64,000 bases of DNA from Zygaena filipendulae (lineage: Eukaryota > Arthropoda > Insecta > Lepidoptera > Zygaenidae): the NCBI GenBank assembly GCA_907165275.2, contig OU015657.1, positions 10,067,001 through 10,131,000 on the forward strand. Direction: 5' to 3'. Below, piece after piece: positions 29,501 through 44,500 of this stretch. A model generated the notes under the pieces. The model saw nothing but the letters and a program-made list of their open reading frames with translations, searched no databases and was not told where the DNA came from. A program made the position numbers and the translations under genes. Every line of letters begins with the position of its first letter. Within the stretch, counting starts at the first letter, position 1.

Positions 29501-32500
29501 GTATACTATAGAACTATAGATTCCCTGGGCAACATTACTTGCCGTTCCCGACGATATGCTTCTGTTCTATCATCAGATCCTCAGCAGGTCGTAATCATAG
29601 AAAATCAAGATAAAAATATTTATAGAGCACGTTAATAGTAATAACAACTTACATACATAACAATTATCTAAAAACCATCGCAACCATGCATTGCTTTTTT
29701 TGCACAAACAAACAACTTCTTACCCTAAACGACACCATAATATGTACTTTGTTCGTTTCGTCACGTCATGGGTAAAAAAAGTATACATCAATGATATTAT
29801 AATATGGATACACACATTAGACATTATATAATAAATACCTACTAGGGTCGCGATTTTAAACATCACGCGGGGTGAGTCACGGACATCTAGCAATATTATA
29901 ATAATAATAATATCAGCGGATTCCTTGTTTTCTGCCGTAAACGGCTATCCTATAGCTTTCCTTATATTTCTTTATATTTTTAGAAGCTCCGATATGTTAT
30001 GTCCTCCTAGTAAATTGAATTCGACAAAGTTTAACCCTTTCCTCCAGTCATTTTGCAAAAATGTTAAAAAATCGAGTTATTTTTGGAAACAGCTCTTTGC
30101 CATTGCAGCGCAAGTCATCGTGCATTGTGAACATTTAGTAAATATGAGGCAATGGACGCAGCCTTATCTCCGCCTGTAGCCAAGGGGTGTGTCTTGCACT
30201 TCTCGCCCTTTATGCTTCTCTGGCCCAACCGGATTGTGTTTTCAAGAAGGGAAATTCTGCGCGGTCCCAGGGCGCATAGTTAGTTACCATGGCTGCTGTA
30301 TTAATAGTGTGATAGTACTAACTGCTAAAGCGCTTATTACACCTTACAATTTGGCAGACATCTAGGAAATCGTAAGGTGTAATGGATCTTAGAATAGGGT
30401 CCAATTTAGTGAGATTGGAGGGTCCCAATCTACTCCCCTAAATTGGAATTTCGTTTATCACTGAATGCTAACAGGATGCCCTGCTTTTTATATCTGTAAC
30501 ATCTTCAGTTCTTCTTACATAGTATGGTACCCTAATACTTCTTCGATCTAATTACGCATATCATTACTTCTCCATTTTTCTTTTCTTTTTGACTTATTTG
30601 TCCCTTCCTTACTTATTTCTTTAGTATCAGGAACACAGAATCTAACAGAGATAACAGTCACGTCAACTATGCGCGCGTGATATTTTAGCCACAAAATACC
30701 AACCCATTCTCGTTCGGAAACCACATGTTGCCTTGGCTGCTCGCCAAGCAGTGGTATAAGGTTCAAAAGTTGTTTAAAATTATAAAACTTGACTAGCAAT
30801 ATAATAATTATTAACGCCGTAATTAGTTAATCCATAAAGTGGATGGTTAAATTCACTTTGAATTCATTAAATATCTCATGGGATATTTATTTCGATAACT
30901 TTATAAAATTATGTAAGATTTAAGTAATAATTATTAATCTAAACTTAACATAACCTAAAATTAATCTAAAATATATCTCATTATATTATAAGTAAATACG
31001 AAAGTGAGTTTGTTTCTTACGCTTTTACGCTTTAACGGCTTTTTTCATACGCGTTGTCAGAGGTACAGAGAAGGACATATTATAGAACTTTTTATCAAAG
31101 AATTCCCGCGGGAATTTCGACATTACCGCGAGTAAAACCGCAGGGAACAGCTAGTAAGTTCATACATTTTACGTTCTCGTTTACGTGGCTCTTTTCTAAG
31201 GCAGCCAAATGAAAAGTGGAAATTTAAAAAAATCTAATTTTATTCGTATCAATTCGTCAGGACTCAACGCAAGCGCTTTGCATTTACTTTTACTGAAGTC
31301 ACGCCCCAAAGCGCATCCCCGTTATATTTCCGGTTACCTGTCCTGACACCAATATATCGTACCCTATAGATAGATTCGTATTAATGGGATATCGATTTCT
31401 GGTCAACTTAGCTTCTCACTAACCATGTAGCCTTGGTATTTTCCGAACGTTTCGACATTATCGGTGATCGCCGATACATTTCCGATTCGAACGTATTCAT
31501 TGAAAATATCGACATTCCAACGGTTTATTTTTTGGTCGACAAAAGTGGTAAAATCTTTATGCTCCGATATTGCACAAAACATTTTTGATTTGATTTTTTC
31601 CACAAACAAAATTTAATGTAATTATTACAATACTTACATAATTTTAGTATTTTATTTCAATTTTATAAAAAAAATGTGAATGGGAACCTATTTTCTTCCG
31701 GTCCGGATATTGATTTTTAGGGATCAGTTCAGACGTAGAGTTACTACTCTCTGTCGCTGGCGCCCTGGCGACAGCTGAAAGTATATCCGGTTTCATTCAG
31801 TTTATATCCGGGAACTGGTTTTAAAAAGCAAAAAAAGCAATACTTTTCTTCCATAAATTATTAAAAACAATAAAAAATAAAGTAACAATTATAAAAGTTT
31901 ATTTGCAAAAACGAAATAACTGATTGATTGTGCACTTCAATTTACATATTTTTATCTCCTGAATGGGTTCTGTCCAAAATAAATATTTAAATATTATGTA
32001 ATTACTCTCGTCAGTTTCGTCGAATCATGTTGCACTAGGGTCCCTCCCAAAGCCCAATTCTTTTTACGATATTCAGAACAGCTGAGAAAACCGGGCTACT
32101 CAGATTCGGGTTGGTCGCCCAGCGACACCGTAAGGCGGATCCGCAGCTACAGTGGGCACGAAACTACTAGGGACGCATAACAGAGTAGAAGCAAGCTAAT
32201 CGCTAAACCCTTCACGTTACAGTCAGCTTTGATGATCATGTCCCGCCCTCTCCATAAAAAAATCTGTACCTAAATATTCCGAAAAATAATAGGAAAATCC
32301 TTTTTTTTATAGAGGACGCTTCAATTGGTTGCCAGTAATGATATTCCGTCGGGGGAGACTGACATTTTTCATTATTACATTAGGTACACGTAGATTTATG
32401 TAATGTACCTACTAACGCTGCGTACAGACTATGTAATAGTACATTGTTATCCTAGGGGTGAAAGTAACTTATTTAGTCCCGAGACGGGATAGATCGAGGG

Positions 32501-35500
32501 ACTAAATAAATCTTTCTCCCGAGGATAACACTGTGCTTTTCATTATGAATGCAAGGAAAGTCAAAATAAAACTAGGAAATTGCTAAAGAAAAAATGAATG
32601 AATTTTATTTTACATAAATCATCCATTAGGTGTGCTACTGGCCAGTAAGTATGCCCCCTATGACATAAAAAAAAACTTGAGTTTCTGCAGTATCCAGCTG
32701 TCAGTTTAAAGCGATTCTCCCTAGGGCTGAAAAGTGTTACTTTCAACCCGCTTTTCAGGCATTTCAGACCTACTTTCCGAGTATGAGTAATGAAAAATGT
32801 TATATAACACGTCCATATCATTTAACATTGTTATACAACATTGCAACATAAAACAAGACTGTATACACATTAGAATAACAATGCAATACAAAAATCCTAC
32901 TAATACCTATTATAAACGCGAAAGTTTGTAAGTATGTATGTAGGTATGGATGGATGGATTGACGGATGGATGGATGTTTGTTACTTTTTCACGCAAAAAC
33001 TACTGAATGGATTTAAATGAAACTTTACAATAATATTGCTTATACAACAGATTAACACATAGGGTACTTTTTATCCCGGAATTCCCGCGGGAACTCTGAA
33101 ATTAACGCGGGTGGAACCTCGTTATTCAGTGCCAGGTATAATATGCTATATCCACAATGTCGTCGCTGAGAGGACGTTTCACTAGCTGCTCCCCATGTGC
33201 TCAAACAAGTTTCAATTCTAAAATATAACGACGTGTCTTACGACATACAGAATTAACAAAAAAGCGTCTAAAGATTAAGAAAATGTTTGGGATTGTGTTA
33301 ACAGGCACGAGCGTTAGATACCGCCAAAGACTGTTGTTGATCATAGCGAATAAAAGCGTCAGCTTTACCTTCAGAATTGTCGCTACTATCCAATAAATTA
33401 ATTCGTTTGTTTATTCACAGATGACATTGTAACACGACAAGAATAATATTTGAAATTTTAATTGAATAATAAAATAAACTACAATGGACATGAGCCGCTT
33501 GCTACAGCTAAGCAAATAAAACCTTTGTTTGCTCCTGTTTATAAACGTGCATTACGCAAAATATACTATAAATGGGTACTGGAAGGATCAAAGAGTTCCT
33601 GAAAGAAATTCAAAAACACAATACCTATACTAGTAGGTAGCCATATCATCTATTTAAAGGAGGGCAATGGACTGGAAATAAAAAAGTGTGTGTGTCAGCT
33701 CCGATGCACGTCTGGAGTTTACTCCTTATTATTTGTTATTTTATTTTCGTTTATTAAGGAAAGTAACAGCTAATAAAGTACATTTCATTCATGGCCTATA
33801 AGATCTCTGCTTAGTGTAAATAACATCTTTTTGCTTAGATTAAAACAAAAAGGCCTCTTTTTGCCATGACAACGTTTCGACTATGTAGGTAGATATGTCT
33901 GGTCATTTCATTTGTTAATAACAATGTCTAGTTGCTACAGCAACTTGCGCGAGATAATTTGCACACGAACATAAATAGTAGGCGAGCCAACACAACGCTA
34001 AATGAGGATTTAATCGAGTGTCGTTGGGATCTATTGGGTTTTGAAGATTAGGAGGTACTATTAATATAAAATAATTCTCTTTCGTCGGTGGGTTGAGCTA
34101 TTGCAAAATGAAAAAAAAAATTGACCGCGCTCGAGAATGTCGTTGTGGCGGAATGTACGTTACCTACGTTCAAATCGTCAGATTATTCATATGCATTATG
34201 CAGACTTTTCAGTATTTAATTGACCGACTATATCCTTATCTGACGCATTACAGTATTTCTAACTATCGATTTTATTTACTATTCTGATTGGCTAGGTATT
34301 CTAGACGCGCGACTCTGTGTAGAGAGTCATATTTGGTGGCGATACTCAACATAGTGCAAAGTATTCCTTATGTTAATCTGACGCGCTTGAGTGAATCCAA
34401 AAATCCCCTCTTGGGCTCCCCTTCTATAACGCATAACGTTTGATTTTATAACCAATAAATTTTCATACCCCGGGCTTATATGTAAATGAAAATCGATAAG
34501 TATAAACTCCAAAAAATTCACAAAAAAAATTCACCGCACTGCTTTTAACTACATACCTACATGAAAAGTGATCAAAAATGGAAAACATCAGTCGATCCCT
34601 TCGTTTTTTAACCAATAAGTCGACATAATCTTTGGTTATTTCTATTACTTTTATTACATCACTTAATGGGGACTTAGCCAATACCTATTATAATAAGTAA
34701 AGCATTCCAATTTCTACTTTGACTCGCCAAGTAAAATAGCAGACGCAGCCGAGTCATAAGCAATGAGTGCACTATACCGGGTCTGCATGTCAAGATTTTT
34801 TATTTGGGTTAATTTAGTTTTTTTTTTTTAAGGATCAAGAGACCACAAACTTCGATTCACGGTAAGCGATTTGTTATTAGGTTAATTTCATTAATCTCTT
34901 TGTCCATATGATATACTCGTACACTGTAGGTGTACGTGTACTACTTGGTTCTAACCAGAGGATACTTAAGGCACTTTGTGTACCTATAAATAAAACGTAG
35001 TCATGAAGATGACTATCACGTCTACGAGAACGGAGTTACAAAATTACAATATCATTGTAGGTAGGTATTATCGAAGGAAGGGCCGGTTCTCTCGACTCGC
35101 GGTGCGTATCTTGCGTAAGACACTCCAACCCGATTGGTCACCACAAACCACGCCCCGTGCGTAAACGAACCTTGAATATTATATCAAGCCCTTACTCAGC
35201 CCTTTACGAACTCCTCAAACTTTTTGGACGCCTAGTGTTCTGTGTTATATTATAAATAATTTAAAAGGGCCCAATAATATTGATAAGCCAAATTGGTGTA
35301 CTAAATTTACGCAATCGGTTCAAACCTACAAGTTCAACGTTGCACTTTCGTATTATTTTTTTGTTTTTTTTTTACTCATTTTTTTTCATATTAATCCTAG
35401 AAACTTGTCTAACATTGACTTTTCATCAGTAACGAATAAAGATTTGAAGTAACTACTAGTATAGCATAGTAATTATAATGCTGAATTAATTATATAATTA

Positions 35501-38500
35501 ATACGCCGGCGAAGTTACGAGGTGTAAATTAAGGCGGAGAAAGGCTTACAAGAAATAATGGGCATGTCACTCCCAATGACTTTATGTAGTAGGACCGCAT
35601 AGGGCGGCAGAGGTTCGATTCAACTTTAAAGGGACTTCTTGGAGATTTCCTTCAAAAGAATAAGGGCGGTTCTCTCTCGATTGTGTACAAATAATCAATT
35701 AATGATTTATAGATAATTAAAAAAAAACTTATAGAAAAGTCATTGATCAAAGAGCTAGTAAATACAGTAGAATTAGTTATTTGCTGAAACAAGAGAGTAA
35801 AGTTCATTTTTTTAGTTAATGCTGAGTCTGAGTACCGAGCAAGCAAAGCAAATATACAATAATGATTGAATCACGAGCTTAGCGAAAAATTCTAATCCTG
35901 AAAGACTCAAGAAAGAAAAATATTAGGTTCATATGTGATATTATTTACAATTTTTCACTAGAGAGAAAATTCAAGGTGTTCAAAAAACATTTTGTGTTAC
36001 TTTGTAGCGTTCTAAATTCAAAATACCTATTTTCACTTCTCATGCTCTGAAAGTGCTTGTTTGTGCAGGATATAAGGCTGCACAAAATCGAATTTTGTGC
36101 ATAAGTCCATTTACGTACGCTCATAAATGTATCTATATTATAAAGCAAAGAAAATTAGCCATACAGCCAAACACAATAAGAAGTTCATAGATAGAATTTG
36201 TTATTATATTTACTTTAATTTATTTGGTTTATGTTTTTTTTTTAAGACATAAATACCGTTAATATGCCGGGAAAAACAATTTCCTTCAGTATTCAAAACT
36301 GTACTAATTTTACTTTGAATTTTAATTAAAGAAATGTTATGATAAACAACTGTTTTATTTCCTCGCAATCAAAGTGAAAAGCAGAGTTTATAACTCGTCC
36401 ACAAAACTATTTTATCCTCGACATATCAGCCCTCGCCTTCGGCTTGGGCTGCTAAAAGTCTCGAATAAAAATGGTTCGTTTTGTGCACTTGTTGTAAAAT
36501 ATACTATTTCATGAAGAAATAATTTGCATGCGCGTTTAAGCTAGTGAAATCAAATAATCTTTCTCTCAACTACGTAGTAATGTTATCATTAATCACTACA
36601 AAACCAAGCACAAAACACGTCTTTTCTGCTTAGAACCAAAACAGTGCAGAAATTTTATATGAAATCTCATTAATGCACAGTTTTTCACTAATGCCCTGTT
36701 TTTTTTTAGATATAAATTCATTATAGAGTTTTGATGTCTCCCATTACGCTTAAAACGTATGCTAGATCGATCAAAAAGATACTGGCTGAAAATTAAGTTC
36801 GGGCGTTCGGCTGAATAAAACCGATTTGATGAAAATAATTATTATTACTATCTATACTAATATTTTAAAGAGCAAATTTCACTTTTAGTAACTGCACCTT
36901 TAATAATTGTAAGTTTTAACTTTTAAATGTTTGTGGAGAAGATGAATTGAACTTTTTTGTCATTAACTTGAGTTTTTACTTTGAGTAGGTATATTTTATC
37001 ACAGTAGGTAGATTGGTATTTGAAAGAAAAGTAGATTACGCACCTGCTAAAATGAGTAATTAATACACTTCTCGTGCTCGTGTTGCGCTCAGTGCAACAA
37101 TCTACTATTTTTCCATTTCCTAGCTGCAAAATAGTATATTTCATTACAAGTGCGGAAAGCCTGTCATTGCAAAGAGTTCCGACTGTCAACCCTCACCTTC
37201 GGCTGCGCCTCGGCTCGGGTCGACATTTGTCGGAACTCTTTGCAATGACGGTTCCGCACGTGTACTGAACAACTATTTTTAATACAGTTGCGAAAAAAAT
37301 GAAGAAATTTAGTAAAATAATAAAAACAAACTCAACTAAGTTCCAACTGTGATCAAGAGATGGCGCTAGTCGTATTAGTAATACGAAACCTACGTTGCGC
37401 AATACAAAAAGTGTGTCAAAGTCGTTTCGCCATTTTTGACAGTTGGGAAAGAGAACGCAAGAGTTCGGAAAAGGTAAAGAAAAAGCTCGAGTATGTAATA
37501 GCCCACTTCCCGAACGCTATACGTCCCTGCAATATGCCACTTTTTGAGCAACTGTATTAAAAATTATATTAATTATATTTTTCCATTCCTAGCCGCAAAA
37601 AGCACCAACAAACATTTTTTGTATTCAATCTCTCTGACAAAGATGGCCTCACTTGAATCTCAAAAACTAGGACCACATACTTACTTCAGAGGTTTAATGG
37701 AATGCTACTGCTTTGAACATTGGACGCTTTTTACCTCAGAACAATAACAGTAGCTCTTCTGAGCTTTTTACATAATATATTTTTAACTATGTATAGGTAT
37801 GTGCGAATGAAGATTAAATTGTAAAGGAAGAAAATTAAATTTTCATTACTCATGCTCGGAAAGTAGGTCTGAAGTTGCCTGAGAAGCGGGTTGAAAGTAG
37901 CTCTTTTCAGCCCTAGGGAGTATCGCTTTCAACTGACAACTGTCAAATTATTAAAAAAAACTAGGTCTATTTTCACATTTCTATTGAACCATGTTCCAAC
38001 TTTCTATACAGCCAGCGCCATGTAAAATTGAAATAACGTAAAGTTTAAGTAGGTATTAATTAAAATAAAATTCACTCATTTTTTCTTAAGCTAATTAATT
38101 AATTAAAATATAAATAATATTATTTTATTTTCTTTAATTAATACTTAATAATTAAAGAAAATATTTTTTTAGATGACTTTATTATAATTTAGGTCGCCAC
38201 AATGTAAATAAAAAATACTGGCTGAATAGCTAGCCGGCCAAAGAAAAAGAAATAGGTGGGAAAGCGTCAAGCGACTATCCAATCTTCACTCATTTTTTCT
38301 TTAGCTAATTCCTATTTTTATTTTGACTTTCCTTGCATTCGTAATGAAAAGCACAGTGTTACCCTCGGGAGAAAGTAACTTATTTAGTGCCTCGAACTAT
38401 TGGCGCCCTCGCTACGCTCGGGCGCCAAACCCCGTCTCGGCACTAAATGAGTTACTTTCACCCCTTGGATAACAATGTACTATTACGTACATAGTATATG

Positions 38501-41500
38501 CTTGTTCTAGTAAGAAAAACTTTGAATTTTTTTTTATTTAAGTAAACGTCAATAAGTGCCAAATACTAACAATCACTTTTTTATGTTATTCTTGTGTGCA
38601 TTAATTGTTAAATAAATAATAAAATTAGAAAAATTTTCAAAGCAAAATATTTTTTTGCATATTTGTACAAAGGTCGTAGGTGAGTCGTAGGTGAGTCTAC
38701 GACCTTTGCTACGGATTAAAGACATCAACGCAGAACTTCGTAGCACTAGCATGCACCCATTACTATTATATTTATCAAATAGGTGTTTCCGGATTACATT
38801 ATAATATTAACAGTCGAATAGAGAACTGTAGATCATGATTAATTCGCGACAACCGGATCCATTGTTTCAGCGGTCACCATTACCGTTCAGTTTTGCAGTT
38901 CAAGAGATCCCAGGCTATTCAATAATCTGAGTTCCTAGATCGATGCCTAATAAGAGGTGGATAGAGTGTGATGAATAAAAGGTTGGATATAAACATATCT
39001 ATAATATACTACATATCATATATATTATATTGTAATAATATATGTGGTAGGTATAAAACTTTTGCTTGGTTTCTACGAAACCAGATTATAGCTGAAGTAG
39101 ATTTTTGTTTTGTGCATTTATTTGTATCCTATGTGTAGGTATGAATCTTGCTGGTTTTATATGTAGATATTCTTTATGTCACCGCATAATAATATATCTA
39201 CGTATCTTATTTCAAACGTGAATGTTAATCTAACCAATAAACAGATAGCGAGTGCATATATTAGCTAGCTGTATAGGTATACATAAAATATCCTTCCTAT
39301 ATTTATCTACCCTAACCGGTATCCTGTTTATGTAGAGGGCTAGTAGGAGCAACACACGCCGCCGCATATGTGAGAAGCACTACCACGTTTACTATGCTAT
39401 CCTGGTACATATAGCCCACATGTGCAACCCTTTCGGGCACGTGTCCCCACATTTGCCGGGCGGGCTTTGTCGACCCACATAAAAGATGTAATGTGTGTAA
39501 CTTAGGACTATTGTGAACAAATTACTAATTTGAAGGGGTAGAACGTATCGGATGCGACAGCGGATTGTTACCATTGTCTTTTTTGTATTTCTAGCAGGTG
39601 ACAAAATTATGTGCAAATTAAAATTTTCTTTGATGTCCGCGTAAGTATAATTTATATGTACAGTCACCAGCACCAATATGTATACATTCCGGTCAGTATT
39701 TGAACTCTATTGCTATTGCAATAAGGTTCAATGAAAAAATCAAAAGTGTACCTATATATATTTCTGCAGCTGATCGTACTTAGTTAAATAAAGTTATGTT
39801 CCTATATATTTTTGGCAAATTTACGCTTTCCAACAAAGAAGTATGCAGTAAATAATAATACTAATATTTCAGATACGTTAGCTACAATAATAGCCTCCAT
39901 TTTTTGGGGTGAGGGTTTTATTGTACCACATTTCTAGATCAAAATCGTATTAACTGGCAGGCTAGAAGGTTTTTAACCGACTTCCAAAAAGGAGGAGGTT
40001 CTATGTTCGATTGTATGTATGTTTTTTTTATGTATGTTCACCGATTACTCGAAGGCGGTTGAACCAGTTTGGAAAATTCTTTTTTTGTTTGAAAAGTTAT
40101 ACTCCCAATTAGGTCCCATTGCCACCAAGTCGGGATCTGATGATGGGATCTTGGAGAAATCGAGGCAACTCTTCAAAAATTATAGGCACACCTATAGCGA
40201 TTTGGGCATTTTTTATAGTAAATCGTTCATTTGAAGCAAAATTTGAAGAAATGAACTGATGATGAAGACCACAGATGGTCATCGGAACTATTTATTTATT
40301 TATTTATTTATTTATTCTTTATTGCACAGTGTGTACAAATGGCGGACTTAATGCCTTCAACAATAGTACGTATTTCACGGGTTCCAATTGGAGCGATTTC
40401 GAAAATTGTTTTTTTTGGTTTGAAAGGGGATACTCCCAAATTGATTCCATTGTCACCAAGTCGAGATCTGGTGATGGGATCTTGGAGTAATTGAGGGAAC
40501 TCTTCAAAAATTATAGGTACACATGTAGCGATTTTTGTATTTCTTATAGTGAATCGTGTATTTGCTTTCGGAAAGCAAAATTTGAAGAAGTGGAACAGAT
40601 GATGAAGACCACAGATGGTTATCGGAACTACTCAATAATAGGTATTTCACGGGTTCCGAATCGTTAACTTTAACATGGTTTCTAAACAGTTTATGCTTGT
40701 CACAATGTATATGGTGAAATGGAACTGTTGGAGATGTAGGACTAGGAGAACTCCTCAATAATTAACGTCCCTGCGTCGGGAAGAGCAATATTTTGTAAAA
40801 GGCGATGAGCAGTTGACATTAAGCTATTGTAACTTAGAGAAATTACGAACTATGTCAGTTAAAAGCGAGAAATAAACAAAATTTTAACAAAAAAATTAAA
40901 ACCGACTTCCAAAAACACAAAACCAAAAAGCTAAAAATAACAAAATACCGATTTAATCCAAAAGACAAAAACACACGTAATATTATTATTGGTTTGTGCT
41001 ACAACTGATCGGTATGAAGTCGGTGACAAGCCAAATATGGAGGGGGTAGATGGGCTCAGTCGACCCCCGCCACCAGTTCTTCGTAAGCAGACAACCCAAG
41101 TAGGCAGACACCAGCGGGCTTGTCACCGAATTCGAACCGATCAGTGGTAGCACAAACCAATAATAATATTACGTGTGTTTTTGTCTTTTGGATTAAATCG
41201 GTATTTTGTCATTATAGCTTTTTATTTTTAGCTTTTTGGTTATGTATTTTTGGAAGTCGGTTTTAATTTAATTTTCTAATTCTGGACATGAAAAGGGTGG
41301 GATCTCAACATCCGACCAAACTACTTTACATTTAAGTATTAAAAAGTAGTTTTAGTTTAAAGACCAAGACCGGAAGTTGAGATCCGACCATATACAAGTA
41401 CCTACTTTAATTTTAAATCCAAAGGACTGGTTTGAGTGTAAAAAAACATGTCTCGACGACCTTATTGCTTGCAGTGTCCACCGAGAAAGATTTTGCAGTG

Positions 41501-44500
41501 AATGTTTCTAGGTGCACAATGAGGCTAATTAAAAATTATTTGAGTTAATACTGGCTAATTGAGAAAGGTCCATAATAAAGAGAAGACCGACCCGCATTTC
41601 TTTACTCTTTTGTTTTATGATTTAGATTTTTCAATTTTCCTATTCCTTACATTCTCAACATAACTAAAAATTTTACAAGTGTCTTGCGCGCGCCATCGCC
41701 ACGCCTTCAAGGCGCAGTGCTGCCGGTGACATGCGTCAATAGAGACCACTGCACCAGGAGAGCAGCTGACGGCAAAAGTGCACCGACCTACAAAAGCGCG
41801 AGACAGCGGCGGCACAGCGCCACCTGTAGAACGAACCACGAATCAAAACACCATTCCTCCCAAAATACCGTATTGCGCGCACTGTGCAAGTCTCAATTTC
41901 AAATGACATAATTTGAGCAATGATATTATAAGTAAGTATACTCAAATATAATTGCATAATATTATAAGGGTTTCTTGTCTCCTACATTCACGTTGTGAAT
42001 AATGTCATAACAATGTATTAAAAAAGTGGCATAACTAAAAATTTCTGTAACTGCTGATATTGATAGAAATTGTCTTAAAAGATACTCTAAAACCATGTTC
42101 CGAAAAAGAGCCTGGGTAGGTATTTTGCGTAGTACTTAAGTGACAAGTACATTAGTGACTTTCGTTGATCTTATTATTCACCAACGCATATTATGTGAAG
42201 ACATTTCTGTTCATTTTCCACAAATCACTGAAAAAATTGAAATTCTAAAAAAATCTGTATCTAACAGTATAGCGTAGATGCACTTTTCTAGGGACATTTG
42301 AATTGATCCACGAACCAAAAAGTACGGTAGGTAGGTACATTGTTGCAATTTGCGTGCCAATTTACAAAAACAGAAGATAGTTAAGTCAAATTGAAAGCGT
42401 GACGAAATTCAAGTGCGACTTTGACGCCAGTAACTAAACTTCTAATAACACACGAGTAATTCTGCGGGGAACAATAATTAATTTAAAATATAGGTAAGCT
42501 CATAGATATTTAGCCACAATAATATGTCCAGTTTCTCACCAAACATTACGACATCTTCTTATAAAATAGAGGCCTTTTTAGAAGAAAAATTGTATTGATT
42601 TACTCAAAGAATATAGAATGTCTTTTTTCAAACAATGATATTTTTTATATAGAATATCTTTGCTCAAAGATATTTTACTTTTATCTGGTTGCTAAGGAAA
42701 AATATCTTATTTGGTACCATACTAAAAATTCTTAGTAAAGTAAGTATCCTTTTAATACAGTCCACATCCTATCGTTTATATAAATATTTAAACAATGTGG
42801 GATGTGGACCAAATGTGAACGGTTCACATTTGGTCCACATATTATGATTTTAAAAAATATTTTTTTTAAATATAAATATGAAATAAAATTAAAATCTTTA
42901 TTAAATAGAATGTCTTTCTGTAAAGTAATATTTATATGCGACTCACTCTAGAGACAACCAAACAAGCACTTAGCAACCCAATTAGATTAAACTTTCTTCT
43001 TAAAAAAGTTGTGTTATACCAGCCAACATTAACATTGCAAAATTTAATTCACTCTTCATGAACATTATGTGCAGAGCAAAATTTTAATTACCTTCTCATA
43101 AGTAATAGTTACCTATTACTTGTCTAGAAAACTAACAATCTCCTGTTCAATTCAGAGAGCCTAGTAATACAATACATGCCGCTAACGGGTTAAGGTGGAA
43201 CTTTTATTGAGAAGGCTTCCGGCTTTCCTCTTCGAAGTTGTTTTTTCCTAACATCTTAGCTTTAGTAAAGATCAAATAAACTACATAGGTAGGTAGTGTA
43301 GGTACATCCTAAAAGATGAATTTGACACTTGATGTTGATCCTAACAATTTTATATTTTTCGTCCCCACAATCAACACAATCTACTTCCACCCCCTGCAGA
43401 TTCATGAAGACTTGGTGAAAACTGACGTCATAATACGCTGCACACCCGGCATTTTCCCATGCATGGCTCCATGGAATTTTGTCGTCTAATTTTACCTGTA
43501 TTAAAATGGAACATAAAAAAGAAGTTGGATTTGGTTATAAGAAGACAACCTGTTCCCCTCAGTTTTACGAGGATTCCCTTTGGAACTCTTATTTTACGTA
43601 CCTATATCTACATAAGTATAACGTTCCGGATAAAATCTGTAAATGATATTGACCGTTACGTAGTTTAGAAGAACTAAGCATACAAACAGACAAATAGACG
43701 CAGAAGACAGTACAGAGCAGTTACGTCCACTAGCTAGGCGACGCGAGACGAGTATCTAAAAGCAAATCGTAAAGCAAGCGTTGCTGCAAACCTTTACGTG
43801 TCCCGTCCCGGCTAATAAAACAATGGCCTCGTTTCGACATCACTCTGCCGGCTGTCCCCAAATGCTTGACGTTTATTTATTTTATTTATTTATTTATTTA
43901 TTCAAGAAAAAGGTACAGAAATTATGATTTTCATGTCACTAAACTTACATAAGTTTGTCGTGACATTACAGAGTCGCCGAGACAGTGCCCTCTGGAGGAA
44001 TAACACCTGTAGTAGATATAGCTACTGACCATTAAATTATTTACAACGAATTGCTAACAACATTACCAACATTTAAATTTACTATTTTTATAATTTAACT
44101 ATTGTACTACATTTTTCTTTATATAAATATCTTTATCTGTGTGTATTATCTGTGCACATGCAAAGCACTATCATTTGCAGCGTCCATATCCATCACATAA
44201 AAAACAAGGGCCGGTAGGTAAAAAAAAAACAAAACATCCGTGCGGCGCTCAGAAGAATAACTTGCGGCGTCATTGCCGCATTGCACGTCAGTCCTTGACA
44301 CTAGCATTATATTCTGTGATAATCAACCAAATTCAAAATGATGGTCTCCTTGGCTGGCACGACTATAACTGGTTGAGGTTGTTTTTAATATTTAAGGATT
44401 TTTTCAAATCAAATTACATAACATTTCAATCGTAAAATTTAATTTATGATGGTGGTTCTTCCTACATGAGTTTCACCGGAGTTCTGTGTTGTTTCCGAAC

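Noticed and set aside
35590..35630. tRNA-like GAGGTTCGATTC
   Set aside because: Isolated box B-like string without a paired T-stem or upstream box A.
41615..41957. Overlapping frames on both strands in a GC-richer patch
   Set aside because: Three mutually overlapping frames, no recognisable domain and no consistent splice sites.
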